Source: JBBQYA01 sp038209155 (GTDB lineage Bacteria; Bacteroidota; Bacteroidia; Sphingobacteriales; Sphingobacteriaceae). Taken from it: DNA of 30,396 nt. The notes under the pieces are model-generated. The model saw only the letters and a program-made list of their open reading frames with translations, was not told where the DNA came from and ran no database searches. How positions within the stretch are numbered: position 1 is the first letter of the stretch; each line of letters begins with the position of its first letter. The translations under genes and the position numbers were made by a program. Positions 22,377-30,396 of the stretch are shown piece by piece. The stretch lies in NCBI GenBank assembly GCA_038209155.1, contig JBBQYA010000029.1:1-30396 (forward strand), written 5' to 3'.

Positions 22377-24167
22377 TTAAAAGCTGTATTTATTAGCTTC
22401 AATTAATTTTGCTGCAATTCTTCTTCTGGCTTCTTTTGTATTATAAGGTGCTACTTTTGTAAACCTTTTAAGTCCCATAAGCATCGCTTTTTGTTCATCG
22501 CCTTCTGCAAAAGAATTTATCGCATCTTTTCCAGCAATAGATACATGATCTATCGCTTCTTGCAAATAAATTCTCATCATATCTAATTGATCTGCACAAG
22601 CTGCTTCTCCTCGTTGCGAAACTAATTTTTCTGTTCGTAAAATAGTTGATTCTAGTACATAGGCATAGCTTGCCATATCTGCAATATTCATCAAAACTTC
22701 CTGTTCCTTTGCTAAGGTCATCATGAATTTTTGTACCGCTGCACCTGCAACCATTAATGTTGCTTTCTTAATTCCTTTTAATACTTTTTTCTCTGCTGCA
22801 AATAGAGTTTCATCTTCTGCTTCAAAATCTGGAATTCCCATTAATTCTGCAGCAACTGCTTGTGCTGGACCCATCAAATCAAGCTCACCTTTCATTGCTC
22901 TTTTCAACATCATATCCACGGTAAGCATTCTATTAATTTCATTGGTACCTTCAAAAATTCTATTAATTCTGGCATCTCTGTAAGCTCTATCCATTGGTGC
23001 TTCTGCACTATAACCCATTCCTCCATAAATTTGAACCCCTTCATCTACTACATAATCAAGCATTTCTGAACCCCAAACCTTTAAAATAGCGCACTCTACT
23101 GCAAATTGTTCTGTGCTTTTCAATTTTGCTTTATTTGTTTCCATTCCGCTTGCTACCAAAGAATCAAAAGCATCGTCTATGTTTTGTCCGCATCTGTAAC
23201 ATGCAGATTCTATCGCATAAATTTTGACCGCCATTTCTGCTAATTTATGTTTTATAGCTCCGAACTTAGAAATTAGAATTCCGAATTGTACTCTTTCATT
23301 AGCATAATTAACAGCCTTATTTACTACACTTTTAGAAGCTCCAATAGCAGCAGCCGCAAGTTTAATTCTTCCAATATTTAAAATATTTACTGCTATCTTA
23401 AATCCGTTTTGTCTTTCAGATAATAGATTTTCTATTGGAACTGGTGTTTCGTTAAAAAATACTTGACGAGTGCTAGATCCTTTTATTCCCATTTTATGCT
23501 CTTCTGGATTCATGCTTATGCCTCCAAAATTCTTCTCAATAATAAATGCACTTAAATTTTCATCCTGATCAATTTTTGCGAAAACAATAAAAATGTCTGC
23601 AAATCCACCATTTGTAATCCACATTTTCTGGCCGGTAATTAAATAGTTTTTCCCGTCTGCAGAAAGCACTGCTTTTGTTTTTCCAGAGTTGGCATCTGAG
23701 CCAGAGTTTGGTTCTGTCAAACAATAGCTTGCTTTCCATTCACCTGTTCCTAATTTGGTTACGTATTTTTCTTTTTGAGCTTGGTTTCCATAATATAAAA
23801 TAGGTAAAGTACCAATTCCAGTATGGGCAGACAAGGCTACTGCAAATGAATGTCCCGCTCCACATACATCAGCAACCAACATAGATGTATTGAAATTTTT
23901 TCCGAAACCTCCAAATTCCTCTGGAATAGAAACTCCCAAAATCCCCAACTCTCCTGCTTTATCCATCAAAGATTGCATTAATCCTTCTTCTTGAGAATCA
24001 ATACGATCTAAATTTGGATGAACTTCTGAAGCTAAAAAATCTTGACAAGTTTTAGCAATCATTAATTGCTCTTCATCAAATTCTTCAGGAATAAAAATGT
24101 TTTGTGCTTCGGTTTCTTTAATTAAAAACTCTCCGCCTTTTGTGCTAATTGTTGCTATAGTTTCCAT
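22377..24167 (-). CDS. fadE: Acyl-CoA dehydrogenase (FadE of Bacillus type)
   Basis: This FAD enzyme carries out the first step of beta-oxidation, making trans-2-enoyl-CoA. The 596 residues contain a standard acyl-CoA dehydrogenase core (about 30-420). FAD/substrate motifs are YCLTEPNSGSDA (148-159) and MWITNGGFADIF (182-193). The signature IYGGMGYSAEAPMDRAYRDAR is followed by the catalytic-base segment FEGTNEI with Glu406. A C-terminal extension of about 175 residues is typical of the longer FadE/VLCAD-like members. It is the last gene of marR-fadN-fadA-fadE, 73 nt after fadA, and is followed by a terminator. Electrons presumably pass to ETF, which is not encoded here. Confidence 0.94.
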   Translation of the reverse strand: METIATISTKGGEFLIKETEAQNIFIPEEFDEEQLMIAKTCQDFLASEVHPNLDRIDSQEEGLMQSLMDKAGELGILGVSIPEEFGGFGKNFNTSMLVADVCGAGHSFAVALSAHTGIGTLPILYYGNQAQKEKYVTKLGTGEWKASYCLTEPNSGSDANSGKTKAVLSADGKNYLITGQKMWITNGGFADIFIVFAKIDQDENLSAFIIEKNFGGISMNPEEHKMGIKGSSTRQVFFNETPVPIENLLSERQNGFKIAVNILNIGRIKLAAAAIGASKSVVNKAVNYANERVQFGILISKFGAIKHKLAEMAVKIYAIESACYRCGQNIDDAFDSLVASGMETNKAKLKSTEQFAVECAILKVWGSEMLDYVVDEGVQIYGGMGYSAEAPMDRAYRDARINRIFEGTNEINRMLTVDMMLKRAMKGELDLMGPAQAVAAELMGIPDFEAEDETLFAAEKKVLKGIKKATLMVAGAAVQKFMMTLAKEQEVLMNIADMASYAYVLESTILRTEKLVSQRGEAACADQLDMMRIYLQEAIDHVSIAGKDAINSFAEGDEQKAMLMGLKRFTKVAPYNTKEARRRIAAKLIEANKYSF

Positions 24168-24240
24168 GATTTAAATATTTAATTTTCTATTATTTTATTT
24201 TTTTATTGTTCTAATTATCTGTCAAAAATGATTCTATTTT

Positions 24241-25416
24241 TTATAACATCTCGAAAATACCAGCTGCACCTTGCCCGCTTCCTACGCACATAGTCACCAT
24301 TCCAAATTTTTGTTCTCTCCGTTTTAATTCATTGAAAATCTGAACAGATAGTTTTGCACCCGTACATCCTAATGGATGTCCTAATGCAATCGCTCCACCA
24401 TTTACGTTTACTATTTCTGGATTCAATCCTAATTCTCTAATCACAGCTAAAGATTGGGAGGCGAATGCCTCGTTTAATTCAATTAAATCGATGTCATCTA
24501 TTTTCATATTTGCCATTTTTAAAGCTTTTGGAACTGCAGCCACAGGTCCAATTCCCATAATTCTGGGTGGAACACCAGCTACTGCGTAACTCACCAATCT
24601 TGCAATTGGCTGTACATTTAATTCCTTCAGCATTTTTTCAGAAACAATTAAAACAAAGGCAGCTCCATCGGATGTTTGAGAGGAATTTCCAGCAGTAACC
24701 GACCCTTTTGCTGCAAAAACTGGCTTCAACTTGGCCAATTTTTCAACCGAGGTATCTGCTCTTGGCCCTTCGTCTGTATCCACCGTGTATTCTCTTGATT
24801 TTTTCTTTAAATTTTCATCTAGGTAATTTTCTTTAACTTGAATTGGGACAACTCCATCTTTTAAATGGCCATTTTTAATCGCATTTATAGCTTTCTGGTG
24901 TGAGTTATAAGAAAATTGATCTTGATCTTCGCGGGTAATTTTGAATTCATTTGCTACAGCTTCTGCGGTTAATCCCATTCCCCAATACCAATCTGGATGA
25001 TCTCTTGCCACTTCATAATTTGGAATTAATTTCCAGCCTCCAAAAGGAATCGGCGACATACTTTCCACACCGCCGGCTATAATACAATCTGCCATTCCTG
25101 CCTTGATTTTTGCCGTTGCAATGGCTATTGTTTCTAAGCCAGAGGAGCAATATCTATTTACTGTCATCCCTGGAACTTTGTCATTGTTTAGCCCCATTAG
25201 AGAAATCATTCTTGCTACATTTAAGCCTTGTTCAGCCTCAGGAGTGGCATTTCCTACTATTACATCATCTATTCTGGTTTGATCTAATTGAGGAAAATCA
25301 AGCATAATATTTTTAATTACTTCTGCTGATAAATCATCCGGTCGTACAAATCTGAATAATCCTCTTGGTGCTTTTCCTACAGCTGTTCTTTTTGCTGAAA
25401 TTATATATGCGTCCAT
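24241..25416 (-). CDS. fadA: Acetyl-CoA C-acyltransferase (3-ketoacyl-CoA thiolase)
   Basis: This thiolase cleaves 3-ketoacyl-CoA with CoA in the last step of beta-oxidation. At 391 residues it has normal length and a full catalytic set. Cys90 is in NRYCSSGLETI (acyl acceptor), His347 in GGAIALGHPLGCTGA, and Cys377 in MCVGSGQGAAGIFE. It sits 59 nt after fadN and 73 nt before fadE in one direction. The neighbours indicate a degradative thiolase rather than the biosynthetic acetoacetyl-CoA type. Confidence 0.95.
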   Translation of the reverse strand: MDAYIISAKRTAVGKAPRGLFRFVRPDDLSAEVIKNIMLDFPQLDQTRIDDVIVGNATPEAEQGLNVARMISLMGLNNDKVPGMTVNRYCSSGLETIAIATAKIKAGMADCIIAGGVESMSPIPFGGWKLIPNYEVARDHPDWYWGMGLTAEAVANEFKITREDQDQFSYNSHQKAINAIKNGHLKDGVVPIQVKENYLDENLKKKSREYTVDTDEGPRADTSVEKLAKLKPVFAAKGSVTAGNSSQTSDGAAFVLIVSEKMLKELNVQPIARLVSYAVAGVPPRIMGIGPVAAVPKALKMANMKIDDIDLIELNEAFASQSLAVIRELGLNPEIVNVNGGAIALGHPLGCTGAKLSVQIFNELKRREQKFGMVTMCVGSGQGAAGIFEML

Positions 25417-25475
25417 AATTTAATGGTTAATGATTGATTTGAAATTTTAATTAGAACTATTATTTAAACTTTTTA

Positions 25476-27881
25476 TTAATTTCTTAACGGTTTTCCTTTT
25501 GTCAATATGCTTTGTATTCTTTCTAAAGTTTTTTTCTCACCACAAAGAGAAAGAAATACTTCTCTTTCTAAATCCAATAAATATTGTTCAGAAACTAATG
25601 TCGGTGCAGATAAATCCCCTCCACATAATACATATCCAAGTTTTTGAGATATTTTTTTATCATACTCAGAAATGTAACCACCAGAATACATGGTATGCGC
25701 ACCAGCGTAAACCATTCCTAATCCTTGCTTTCCCAATACTTTTATGTCTTTTCTTTGAACCGGTTTTATGTATCCAGCATCAGCTAAACTTATTGCCTTT
25801 TGTTTTGCATCTGCAATTAATCTGTTTCTATTCATAGAAATTCCATCTTTACCCTTTCTTAAGATACCCAAATCATAAGCTTCTTGAGCAGAGGTACTTA
25901 CCTTTGCCATTCCAATTGTTAGGAATCGCTCTTTTAAATTGTTTAATTCAATATCTCCATCCAAATACTCATCAGCAGCTCGCAAAGCAAACTCTTTACT
26001 GCCGCCGCCTCCCGGAATTAATCCTACTCCAAATTCTACTAATCCAATATAAGTTTCGGCATGAGCTTGTACTGCATCTGCATGTAAACATATTTCGCAC
26101 CCACCGCCAAGAGATAAATTGAAAGGTGCAGCTACAACTGGAATAGAGGAATATCTAATTCTCATCATTGTTTTTTGGAATGCACTGATTGCAAAATTAA
26201 TCTCATCCCATTCCTGCTCTACAGCTGACATAAATATCATTGCCAAATTAGCACCAGCAGAAAAATTAGCTCCATCATTAGCAATCACTAATCCTCTATA
26301 TTCTTTTTCTGCAAGGTCTATTGCCTTATTTAGTCCCTGCACAACTTCCGCACCCAAGGAATTCATTTTGGTATGGAATTCACAATTAATAATTCCATCT
26401 CCTAAATCACTGATCGTTACCCCTGCATTTTTCCATAAAGTTTTATTTTCTCTGATCGTATTTAAAATAATAAATGCTTCGGTACCTGGAATAGCTTTAT
26501 AACTTTTACTTGGAATATCATAATACTTTTTAATTCCATTTTCATTTTTATAAAAAGTTTTATTGCCAGCATTTAGCATTTCATGAACCCAAACAGCAGA
26601 TTCATTTCCTTTGCTTTTCATTGCGGCCACAGTTTCTTCTATTCCTAAAGAATCCCAAACTTCAAATGGACCTAATTCCCAACCAAAACCTGCTCTTAAA
26701 GCATCGTCTATGCGATATAATTCATCAGATATTTCTGGAATTCTATCAGAACAATATTCAAATAAACCATAAAAAGATCGTCTAAAAAGTTCCGCTGCTT
26801 TGTCTGTTCCATGTTCAAAAACTTTCATTCGCTTTCTTACATCTTCTACAGGTTTAGTAGCTTCTAACGTTGTTGATTTTACTTTTTGTTGTGATTGATA
26901 TTCCAATGTTTTTAAATTCAAAGAAAGTATTTCTGTTTCTCCCTTCTCATTTTTTGTTTTTTTATAAAAACCTTGTTTAGTTTTATCGCCAAGCCAGTTG
27001 TTTGCTTCCATTTTAGCCACATAATCTGGTAGTTTGAAAAGCTCTCTCGCTTTATCATTCGGGCAATTGTCGTATAGACCTTTTGCTACTTTTATCATCG
27101 TATCCAACCCAACCACATCGGTAGTTCTAAAGGTTGCAGATTTTGGTCTACCTAAAGCTGGTCCAGTATATTTATCTACTTCTTCTACACTTAAATCCAT
27201 TTCCTGAACTAAATGCAAAAGTGCCATAATGCTATAAACCCCGATTCGGTTGGCGATAAATGCAGGCGTGTCTTTACATAATACAGTTGCTTTTCCTAAA
27301 TTTAAATCACCAAAGTGCATTAAAAAGTTTACCAATTCTTGATCGGTATCCTTTGTTGGTATTATTTCCAACAGTTTTAAATATCGTGGAGGATTGAAAA
27401 AATGAGTACCACAGAAATTCTTTTTAAAATCATCCGATCTTCCTTCTGTCATTTGATTGATTGGAATTCCCGACGTATTAGAAGTGATAATGCTTCCTAG
27501 TTTTCGATAGTTCTCAACTTGTTCAAAAACTTTCTTTTTGATTTCTAGATTTTCCACCACTACTTCAATTATCCAGTCGTAGGAGGAAATATCTTTCATG
27601 TTATCATCAAAATTTCCAGTACTCAATCGTTGCAAGACAGATTTATGGTAAATTGGTGATGGATTTGTTTTAAGCGTGTTTTCTAATGATGAATTTACAA
27701 TCCTATTTCTAAATGCTTTATTTTCGGTTGTAATTCCTTTTGCAAGATCATCTGGAGATAATTCTTTTGGTACAATATCGAGCAATAATACTTCTACTCC
27801 AATATTGGCAAAGTGACAGGCAATTCTTGACCCCATAATTCCTGAACCTAAAACGGCCACTTTATTGATGACTCTTTTCAT
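25476..27881 (-). CDS. fadN: 3-hydroxyacyl-CoA dehydrogenase / enoyl-CoA hydratase fusion (FadN-like)
   Basis: The 801-residue enzyme combines hydration of enoyl-CoA and NAD-dependent oxidation of 3-hydroxyacyl-CoA. The domain order is dehydrogenase first, as in Bacillus FadN, the reverse of E. coli FadB. The N-terminal Rossmann motif is AVLGSGIMGSRIACHFA (glycines 12-17) and the catalytic His160 lies in GTHFFNPPRY. A second dehydrogenase helical domain follows to about 450. The hydratase part, roughly 500-700, has the oxyanion segment ANFSAGANLAMIF, SLGGGCEICLHADAV and VEFGVGLIPGGGGSKE with its catalytic Glu. It starts 6 nt after the marR stop, so it belongs to the marR transcript. Confidence 0.95.
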   Translation of the reverse strand: MKRVINKVAVLGSGIMGSRIACHFANIGVEVLLLDIVPKELSPDDLAKGITTENKAFRNRIVNSSLENTLKTNPSPIYHKSVLQRLSTGNFDDNMKDISSYDWIIEVVVENLEIKKKVFEQVENYRKLGSIITSNTSGIPINQMTEGRSDDFKKNFCGTHFFNPPRYLKLLEIIPTKDTDQELVNFLMHFGDLNLGKATVLCKDTPAFIANRIGVYSIMALLHLVQEMDLSVEEVDKYTGPALGRPKSATFRTTDVVGLDTMIKVAKGLYDNCPNDKARELFKLPDYVAKMEANNWLGDKTKQGFYKKTKNEKGETEILSLNLKTLEYQSQQKVKSTTLEATKPVEDVRKRMKVFEHGTDKAAELFRRSFYGLFEYCSDRIPEISDELYRIDDALRAGFGWELGPFEVWDSLGIEETVAAMKSKGNESAVWVHEMLNAGNKTFYKNENGIKKYYDIPSKSYKAIPGTEAFIILNTIRENKTLWKNAGVTISDLGDGIINCEFHTKMNSLGAEVVQGLNKAIDLAEKEYRGLVIANDGANFSAGANLAMIFMSAVEQEWDEINFAISAFQKTMMRIRYSSIPVVAAPFNLSLGGGCEICLHADAVQAHAETYIGLVEFGVGLIPGGGGSKEFALRAADEYLDGDIELNNLKERFLTIGMAKVSTSAQEAYDLGILRKGKDGISMNRNRLIADAKQKAISLADAGYIKPVQRKDIKVLGKQGLGMVYAGAHTMYSGGYISEYDKKISQKLGYVLCGGDLSAPTLVSEQYLLDLEREVFLSLCGEKKTLERIQSILTKGKPLRN

Positions 27882-27887
27882 GATTTT

Positions 27888-28325
27888 TTAATTTTCTGGT
27901 TTATAATTAATGGTGAGATTATTAATTTGATTTAATAAATCCACTAAGATTTTTTTATCTTTTTCTGGTAAATGACCGTTCAAATATTCATTGAAATTTT
28001 TAACGACCGATCTAGCCACCAATCGCTTTTCTTTTCCTTTTTGAGTAAGAAAAATTTTTACCGAACGCTTATCATTAGTTTGAGTTTGCCTACTTATTAA
28101 ACCTTGATCATTTAAATTGTTCAACATTCTGCTAAGGCTTGTAGCTTTTAGACCTAATAAAGACGCAACTTCAGAAACTGTGGTTCCTTCTGATTCGTCA
28201 ATATTCATTAACAAATAGCCAATAGATTGAGTAATTCCATGTTCAGCAGCAATTTGATTGTATCGATTAGCCATGTTCTGCCAAACAACCTTTAATACAT
28301 AATCAATTGTTTCCTGATGTTTCAT
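27888..28325 (-). CDS. MarR-family transcriptional regulator of the fad operon
   Basis: The 145-residue protein has the MarR winged helix. EGTTVSEVASLLGLKATSLSRMLNNL forms the helix-turn-helix (about 47-72), and the wing follows with DQGLISRQTQTNDKRSVKIFLTQKG. It is the first gene of marR-fadN-fadA-fadE and overlaps or nearly abuts fadN (6 nt). Two palindromes with the core TATGC-AA-GCATA flank its own promoter, so it most likely represses itself and the beta-oxidation genes until an acyl-CoA or fatty acid binds. The ligand is inferred from the regulated enzymes. No second regulator is visible nearby. Confidence 0.92.
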   Translation of the reverse strand: MKHQETIDYVLKVVWQNMANRYNQIAAEHGITQSIGYLLMNIDESEGTTVSEVASLLGLKATSLSRMLNNLNDQGLISRQTQTNDKRSVKIFLTQKGKEKRLVARSVVKNFNEYLNGHLPEKDKKILVDLLNQINNLTINYKPEN

Positions 28326-28334
28326 ACTTTATAC

Positions 28335-28346
28335 TATGCAAGCATA
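28335..28346. promoter_or_regulatory. MarR operator, site 1
   Basis: The inverted repeat TATGC-AA-GCATA lies 9 nt ahead of the marR ATG, inside the presumed leader. The 12-nt core is identical to that of site 2. Bound protein would block the start of the message or translation-linked transcription. Confidence 0.7.
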
Positions 28347-28360
28347 ACAAAACTAATAAA

Positions 28361-28368
28361 CAAAAATA
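28361..28368 (-). promoter_or_regulatory. -7 element of marR-fadNAE promoter
   Basis: Minus-strand TATTTTTG matches TAnnTTTG and ends 35 nt before the marR ATG. It overlaps the end of operator site 2 and is about 14 nt from site 1, as expected for a repressed promoter. No TTTG is present at -33. Confidence 0.55.
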
Positions 28369-28390
28369 TATTATGCAAGCATAATATATT
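28365..28390. promoter_or_regulatory. MarR operator, site 2 (26-bp palindrome)
   Basis: The arms 28365-28376 and 28379-28390 are perfect 12-nt inverted repeats around AA, with the same TATGC-AA-GCATA core as site 1. The centres of the two sites are 37 bp apart. The site covers the spacer upstream of the -7 box. A palindrome this long is unlikely by chance, even in AT-rich DNA. Confidence 0.8.
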
Positions 28391-28423
28391 AAATAATTAA
28401 TAAATTTTAAGAATGTTCAAAAC

Positions 28424-30193
28424 TTATACATTAGCGTATATTTTTTCGACGCTTTTCTGATATTTTTGTACAATCATTTTTCGTTTTAGGCTTAATTTTG
28501 GAGTCAGTTCTCCACCATCAATTGAAAATTCCTTCGGAAGCAATTCAAATTTTTTAATTGTTTCCCACTTATTAAAACCCAAATTACACTTATCTACTTC
28601 TAATTGGATTTTTTGTATAAACTCAGGATTTTTTATCATTTGTTCATTATCTGAATAAGAAATATTATTTCTAAGGAACCAATCTTTCATGGCTGCAAAA
28701 GAAGGAACAATTAGGGCAGCAGGAAATCGTTCATTTTCGCCAATCACTATTAATTGTTCGATCATTACAGATTCTTTTAATTTATTTTCGAGAACCTGAG
28801 GTGCAATATATTTTCCTCCAGCAGTTTTAAACATTTCTTTTTTGCGATCGGTTATCTTCAAAAATTTATTATCGATGATGGCTCCTATATCACCGGTATG
28901 AAACCAGCCATCGGCATCAATTGCCTCTGCAGTAAGATCAGGACGTTTGTAATATCCTTTCATCACATTGGGACCTTTGCACAAAACTTCTCCATCTTCT
29001 GCAATTTTTATCTGAACATTTTCTATTACTGGACCTACAGATCCAATCATCGAATTACCTCTAGATGGTTGATTTACAGTAATAACTGGTGAAGTTTCTG
29101 TTAAGCCATATCCTTCCAATGCTGGCATGCCAGCTGCTGCAAATACTCTTGCCAATCTTGGTTGCAAAGCTGCTCCTCCTGAAATAATGGCAAATACATT
29201 ATTTCCTAAAGCTTGCTTCCATTTACTAAAAATCAACTTTCTTGCTATTTTCAACTGAAATTCATACCATTTGCCGTTGACACCGTCATAGTCATATTTC
29301 AATCCTAAGTTTAATGCCCAAAAAAACAATTGCTTTTTAATTCCTGAAAGTTCATGTCCTTTAGCAACTATTTTATCATAAACTTTTTCTAATAACCTAG
29401 GTACAGTGGAAAATACATTTGGTTGTACTTCTTTTAAATTGTCAGAAATAGTTTCCATACTTTCAGCATAGTAAATGCTAATTCCTTTGCTTAAATACAT
29501 ATAAACAACCATTCTCTCAAAAATATGAGAAAGTGGAAGAAAACTTAATGCTTTGGCATCTGAGCCAAGTGGTACCAAAGGTCCAGAAGATTTAAAATTG
29601 CTCACTAAATTATCGTGAGAAAGCATTACGCCCTTGGGAGTTCCAGTAGTTCCAGATGTATATATTAAGGTGAGCAAATCATCTGGATTAACTGCAGCTT
29701 TCCAAGTCTCCAAATTTTCTATCAAGTCGGCCTTACCTAATTCAAGTACTTCAGACCAATGTTTTACTCCATCTATTTTTTCATAAGTGTAAATTTCTCG
29801 AAGGGTTGTTAATTCATGTTTTACTTTTATGATTTTATCATAAAGCTCTTTAGTAGACACAAAAAGAATTTCCACCCCCGCATCGTTGATAATAAATTTT
29901 ATGTCAGGTTCTGCCAAAGTAGGGTACATGGGAACATGAACTGCTCCAATTTGCATGATTCCAAAATCTACAAAATTCCATTCTGGTCTATTAGCAGACA
30001 TGTTAGCTACCATACTATGCTTTTTAATTCCTAATTTTATAAGCCCTAAACTAATTTGGTCGGCATTGGAAATTAGATCTTGAGTGCTGTATTCTATCCA
30101 GTTTCCTAAATGCTTACCGGCTATTAATACGGGTTTTTCAAAGTTCCGTTTATTGTGTTGTAATAAATCAAATACTCTTGTAATTTGTAGCAT
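28424..30193 (-). CDS. Long-chain fatty acid-CoA ligase (AMP-binding)
   Basis: This enzyme activates fatty acids to acyl-CoA through an acyl-adenylate, feeding the fad operon just downstream. The 589-residue protein has the adenylate-forming motif YTSGTTGTPKGVMLSHDNL (about 178-196) and PLSHIFER typical of long-chain ligases. GYGLTETSPV (the A5 region) follows, then DGWFHTGDIG and the hinge ITDRKKEMFKTAGGKYIAP. It has the features of the AMP-dependent long-chain ligases that lack the bacterial FadD N-terminal extension. It precedes marR by 98 nt in the same direction and has its own -7 box upstream, so it may form a separate transcript. FadD-like function is likely, but chain length cannot be read from the sequence. 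Confidence 0.94.
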   Translation of the reverse strand: MLQITRVFDLLQHNKRNFEKPVLIAGKHLGNWIEYSTQDLISNADQISLGLIKLGIKKHSMVANMSANRPEWNFVDFGIMQIGAVHVPMYPTLAEPDIKFIINDAGVEILFVSTKELYDKIIKVKHELTTLREIYTYEKIDGVKHWSEVLELGKADLIENLETWKAAVNPDDLLTLIYTSGTTGTPKGVMLSHDNLVSNFKSSGPLVPLGSDAKALSFLPLSHIFERMVVYMYLSKGISIYYAESMETISDNLKEVQPNVFSTVPRLLEKVYDKIVAKGHELSGIKKQLFFWALNLGLKYDYDGVNGKWYEFQLKIARKLIFSKWKQALGNNVFAIISGGAALQPRLARVFAAAGMPALEGYGLTETSPVITVNQPSRGNSMIGSVGPVIENVQIKIAEDGEVLCKGPNVMKGYYKRPDLTAEAIDADGWFHTGDIGAIIDNKFLKITDRKKEMFKTAGGKYIAPQVLENKLKESVMIEQLIVIGENERFPAALIVPSFAAMKDWFLRNNISYSDNEQMIKNPEFIQKIQLEVDKCNLGFNKWETIKKFELLPKEFSIDGGELTPKLSLKRKMIVQKYQKSVEKIYANV

Positions 30194-30254
30194 AATTAGA
30201 TGGATTAAAATGAAGATTTATAATTCCTTAACTTACGAAAAAACGTTGCATAGA

Positions 30255-30289
30255 CAAATATATTTTTGAATTTTATGAAATGTAACAAA
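30255..30289 (-). promoter_or_regulatory. Probable promoter of acyl-CoA ligase
   Basis: Minus-strand TTTG at 30286-30289, a 23-nt spacer and TATATTTG at 30255-30262. The spacer is at the long end of the usual range. The leader would be about 58 nt. No copy of the MarR TATGC-AA-GCATA motif is present here. Confidence 0.5.
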
Positions 30290-30358
30290 AAAAGCATACT
30301 ATATACCAAATAGGTATTTAGTACAAAACTATTCTTATTTTTAAATTTTCAAAGATAT

Positions 30359-30396
30359 ATGAACATTAAAACAAAATTTACCGAAGAAAACAAAGT
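30359..30396 (+). CDS. Start of an unidentified gene, cut by the window edge
   Basis: An ATG at 30359 opens a frame reading MNIKTKFTEENKV to the window end without a stop. A TAAATTTT (30342-30349), one mismatch from TAnnTTTG, lies 9 nt upstream. An inverted repeat ATACC-AAATA-GGTAT (30303-30317) could be an operator. Twelve codons are too few to name a family. Confidence 0.4.
   Translation, partial: MNIKTKFTEENK

Noticed and set aside
1..30396. CRISPR array, insertion sequence or rRNA
   Set aside because: No regularly spaced repeats, no transposase and no rRNA sequence were seen on either strand.

Overview
The window looks like chromosomal DNA from a low-GC member of the Bacteroidota. Three things support this. 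Many genes are preceded by the Bacteroidota-type promoter (-7 element TAnnTTTG, with a TTTG about 19 nt upstream in the best cases). Shine-Dalgarno sequences are weak or absent. The gene families (fused CrtYc/CrtYd lycopene cyclase, exported PIG-L deacetylase with a C-terminal amidotransferase-like domain, SSS symporter with a soluble insertion) are typical of Flavobacteriia/Cytophagia. I cannot name the genus. Coding density is high, most genes are ordinary metabolism, and one two-gene accessory (probable defence) block sits beside a tRNA gene.

Layout. 1-423: non-coding, with two copies of a 64-bp direct repeat and a strong hairpin that ends gcvP. 424-3309 (-): gcvP, glycine decarboxylase. 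3310-3605: gcvP promoter and a 47-bp tandem repeat. 3606-6477 (-): pdxJ, mnmH and selD, i.e. vitamin B6 synthesis followed by the two-gene selenium pathway that makes 2-selenouridine in tRNA. 6543-7850 (-): ahcY with its own promoter and terminator. 8175-8585 (+): a BrxA/BrxB-type bacilliredoxin.

8809-12709 is a carotenoid locus. crtI (-) is divergent from crtB, a small exported protein, a fused lycopene cyclase and a mini cytochrome b5-like protein (+). These enzymes account for phytoene to lycopene to beta-carotene. No hydroxylase or ketolase is present here. 12816-13751 (-) is a PfkB-family kinase. 13822-13895 (+) is tRNA-Asn(GTT) with its terminator.

14317-16249 (-) holds an ABC-type AAA ATPase followed at once by an RloB-family protein, an architecture seen in the RloAB/AbiL group of anti-phage systems. 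Then on the + strand come an exported two-domain PIG-L protein (16415-18883), a long imperfect stem-loop element (18933-19034), ybjQ and yihY-like genes, and a 40-residue membrane miniprotein whose stop codon overlaps the start of a sodium:solute symporter.

22377-28325 (-) is a fatty-acid beta-oxidation operon, marR-fadN-fadA-fadE, in the same order as fadNAE of Bacillus. The marR promoter carries two copies of an ATGC-AA-GCAT palindrome, the likely MarR operators. 28424-30193 (-) is a long-chain acyl-CoA synthetase that supplies the substrate. A further + strand gene probably begins at 30359 and runs off the window.

The best candidates for follow-up are the RloAB/AbiL-like pair, the cytochrome b5-like and exported proteins embedded in the carotenoid operon, the apparently leaderless divergent crt promoters, the symporter miniprotein, and the structured element at 18933-19034.
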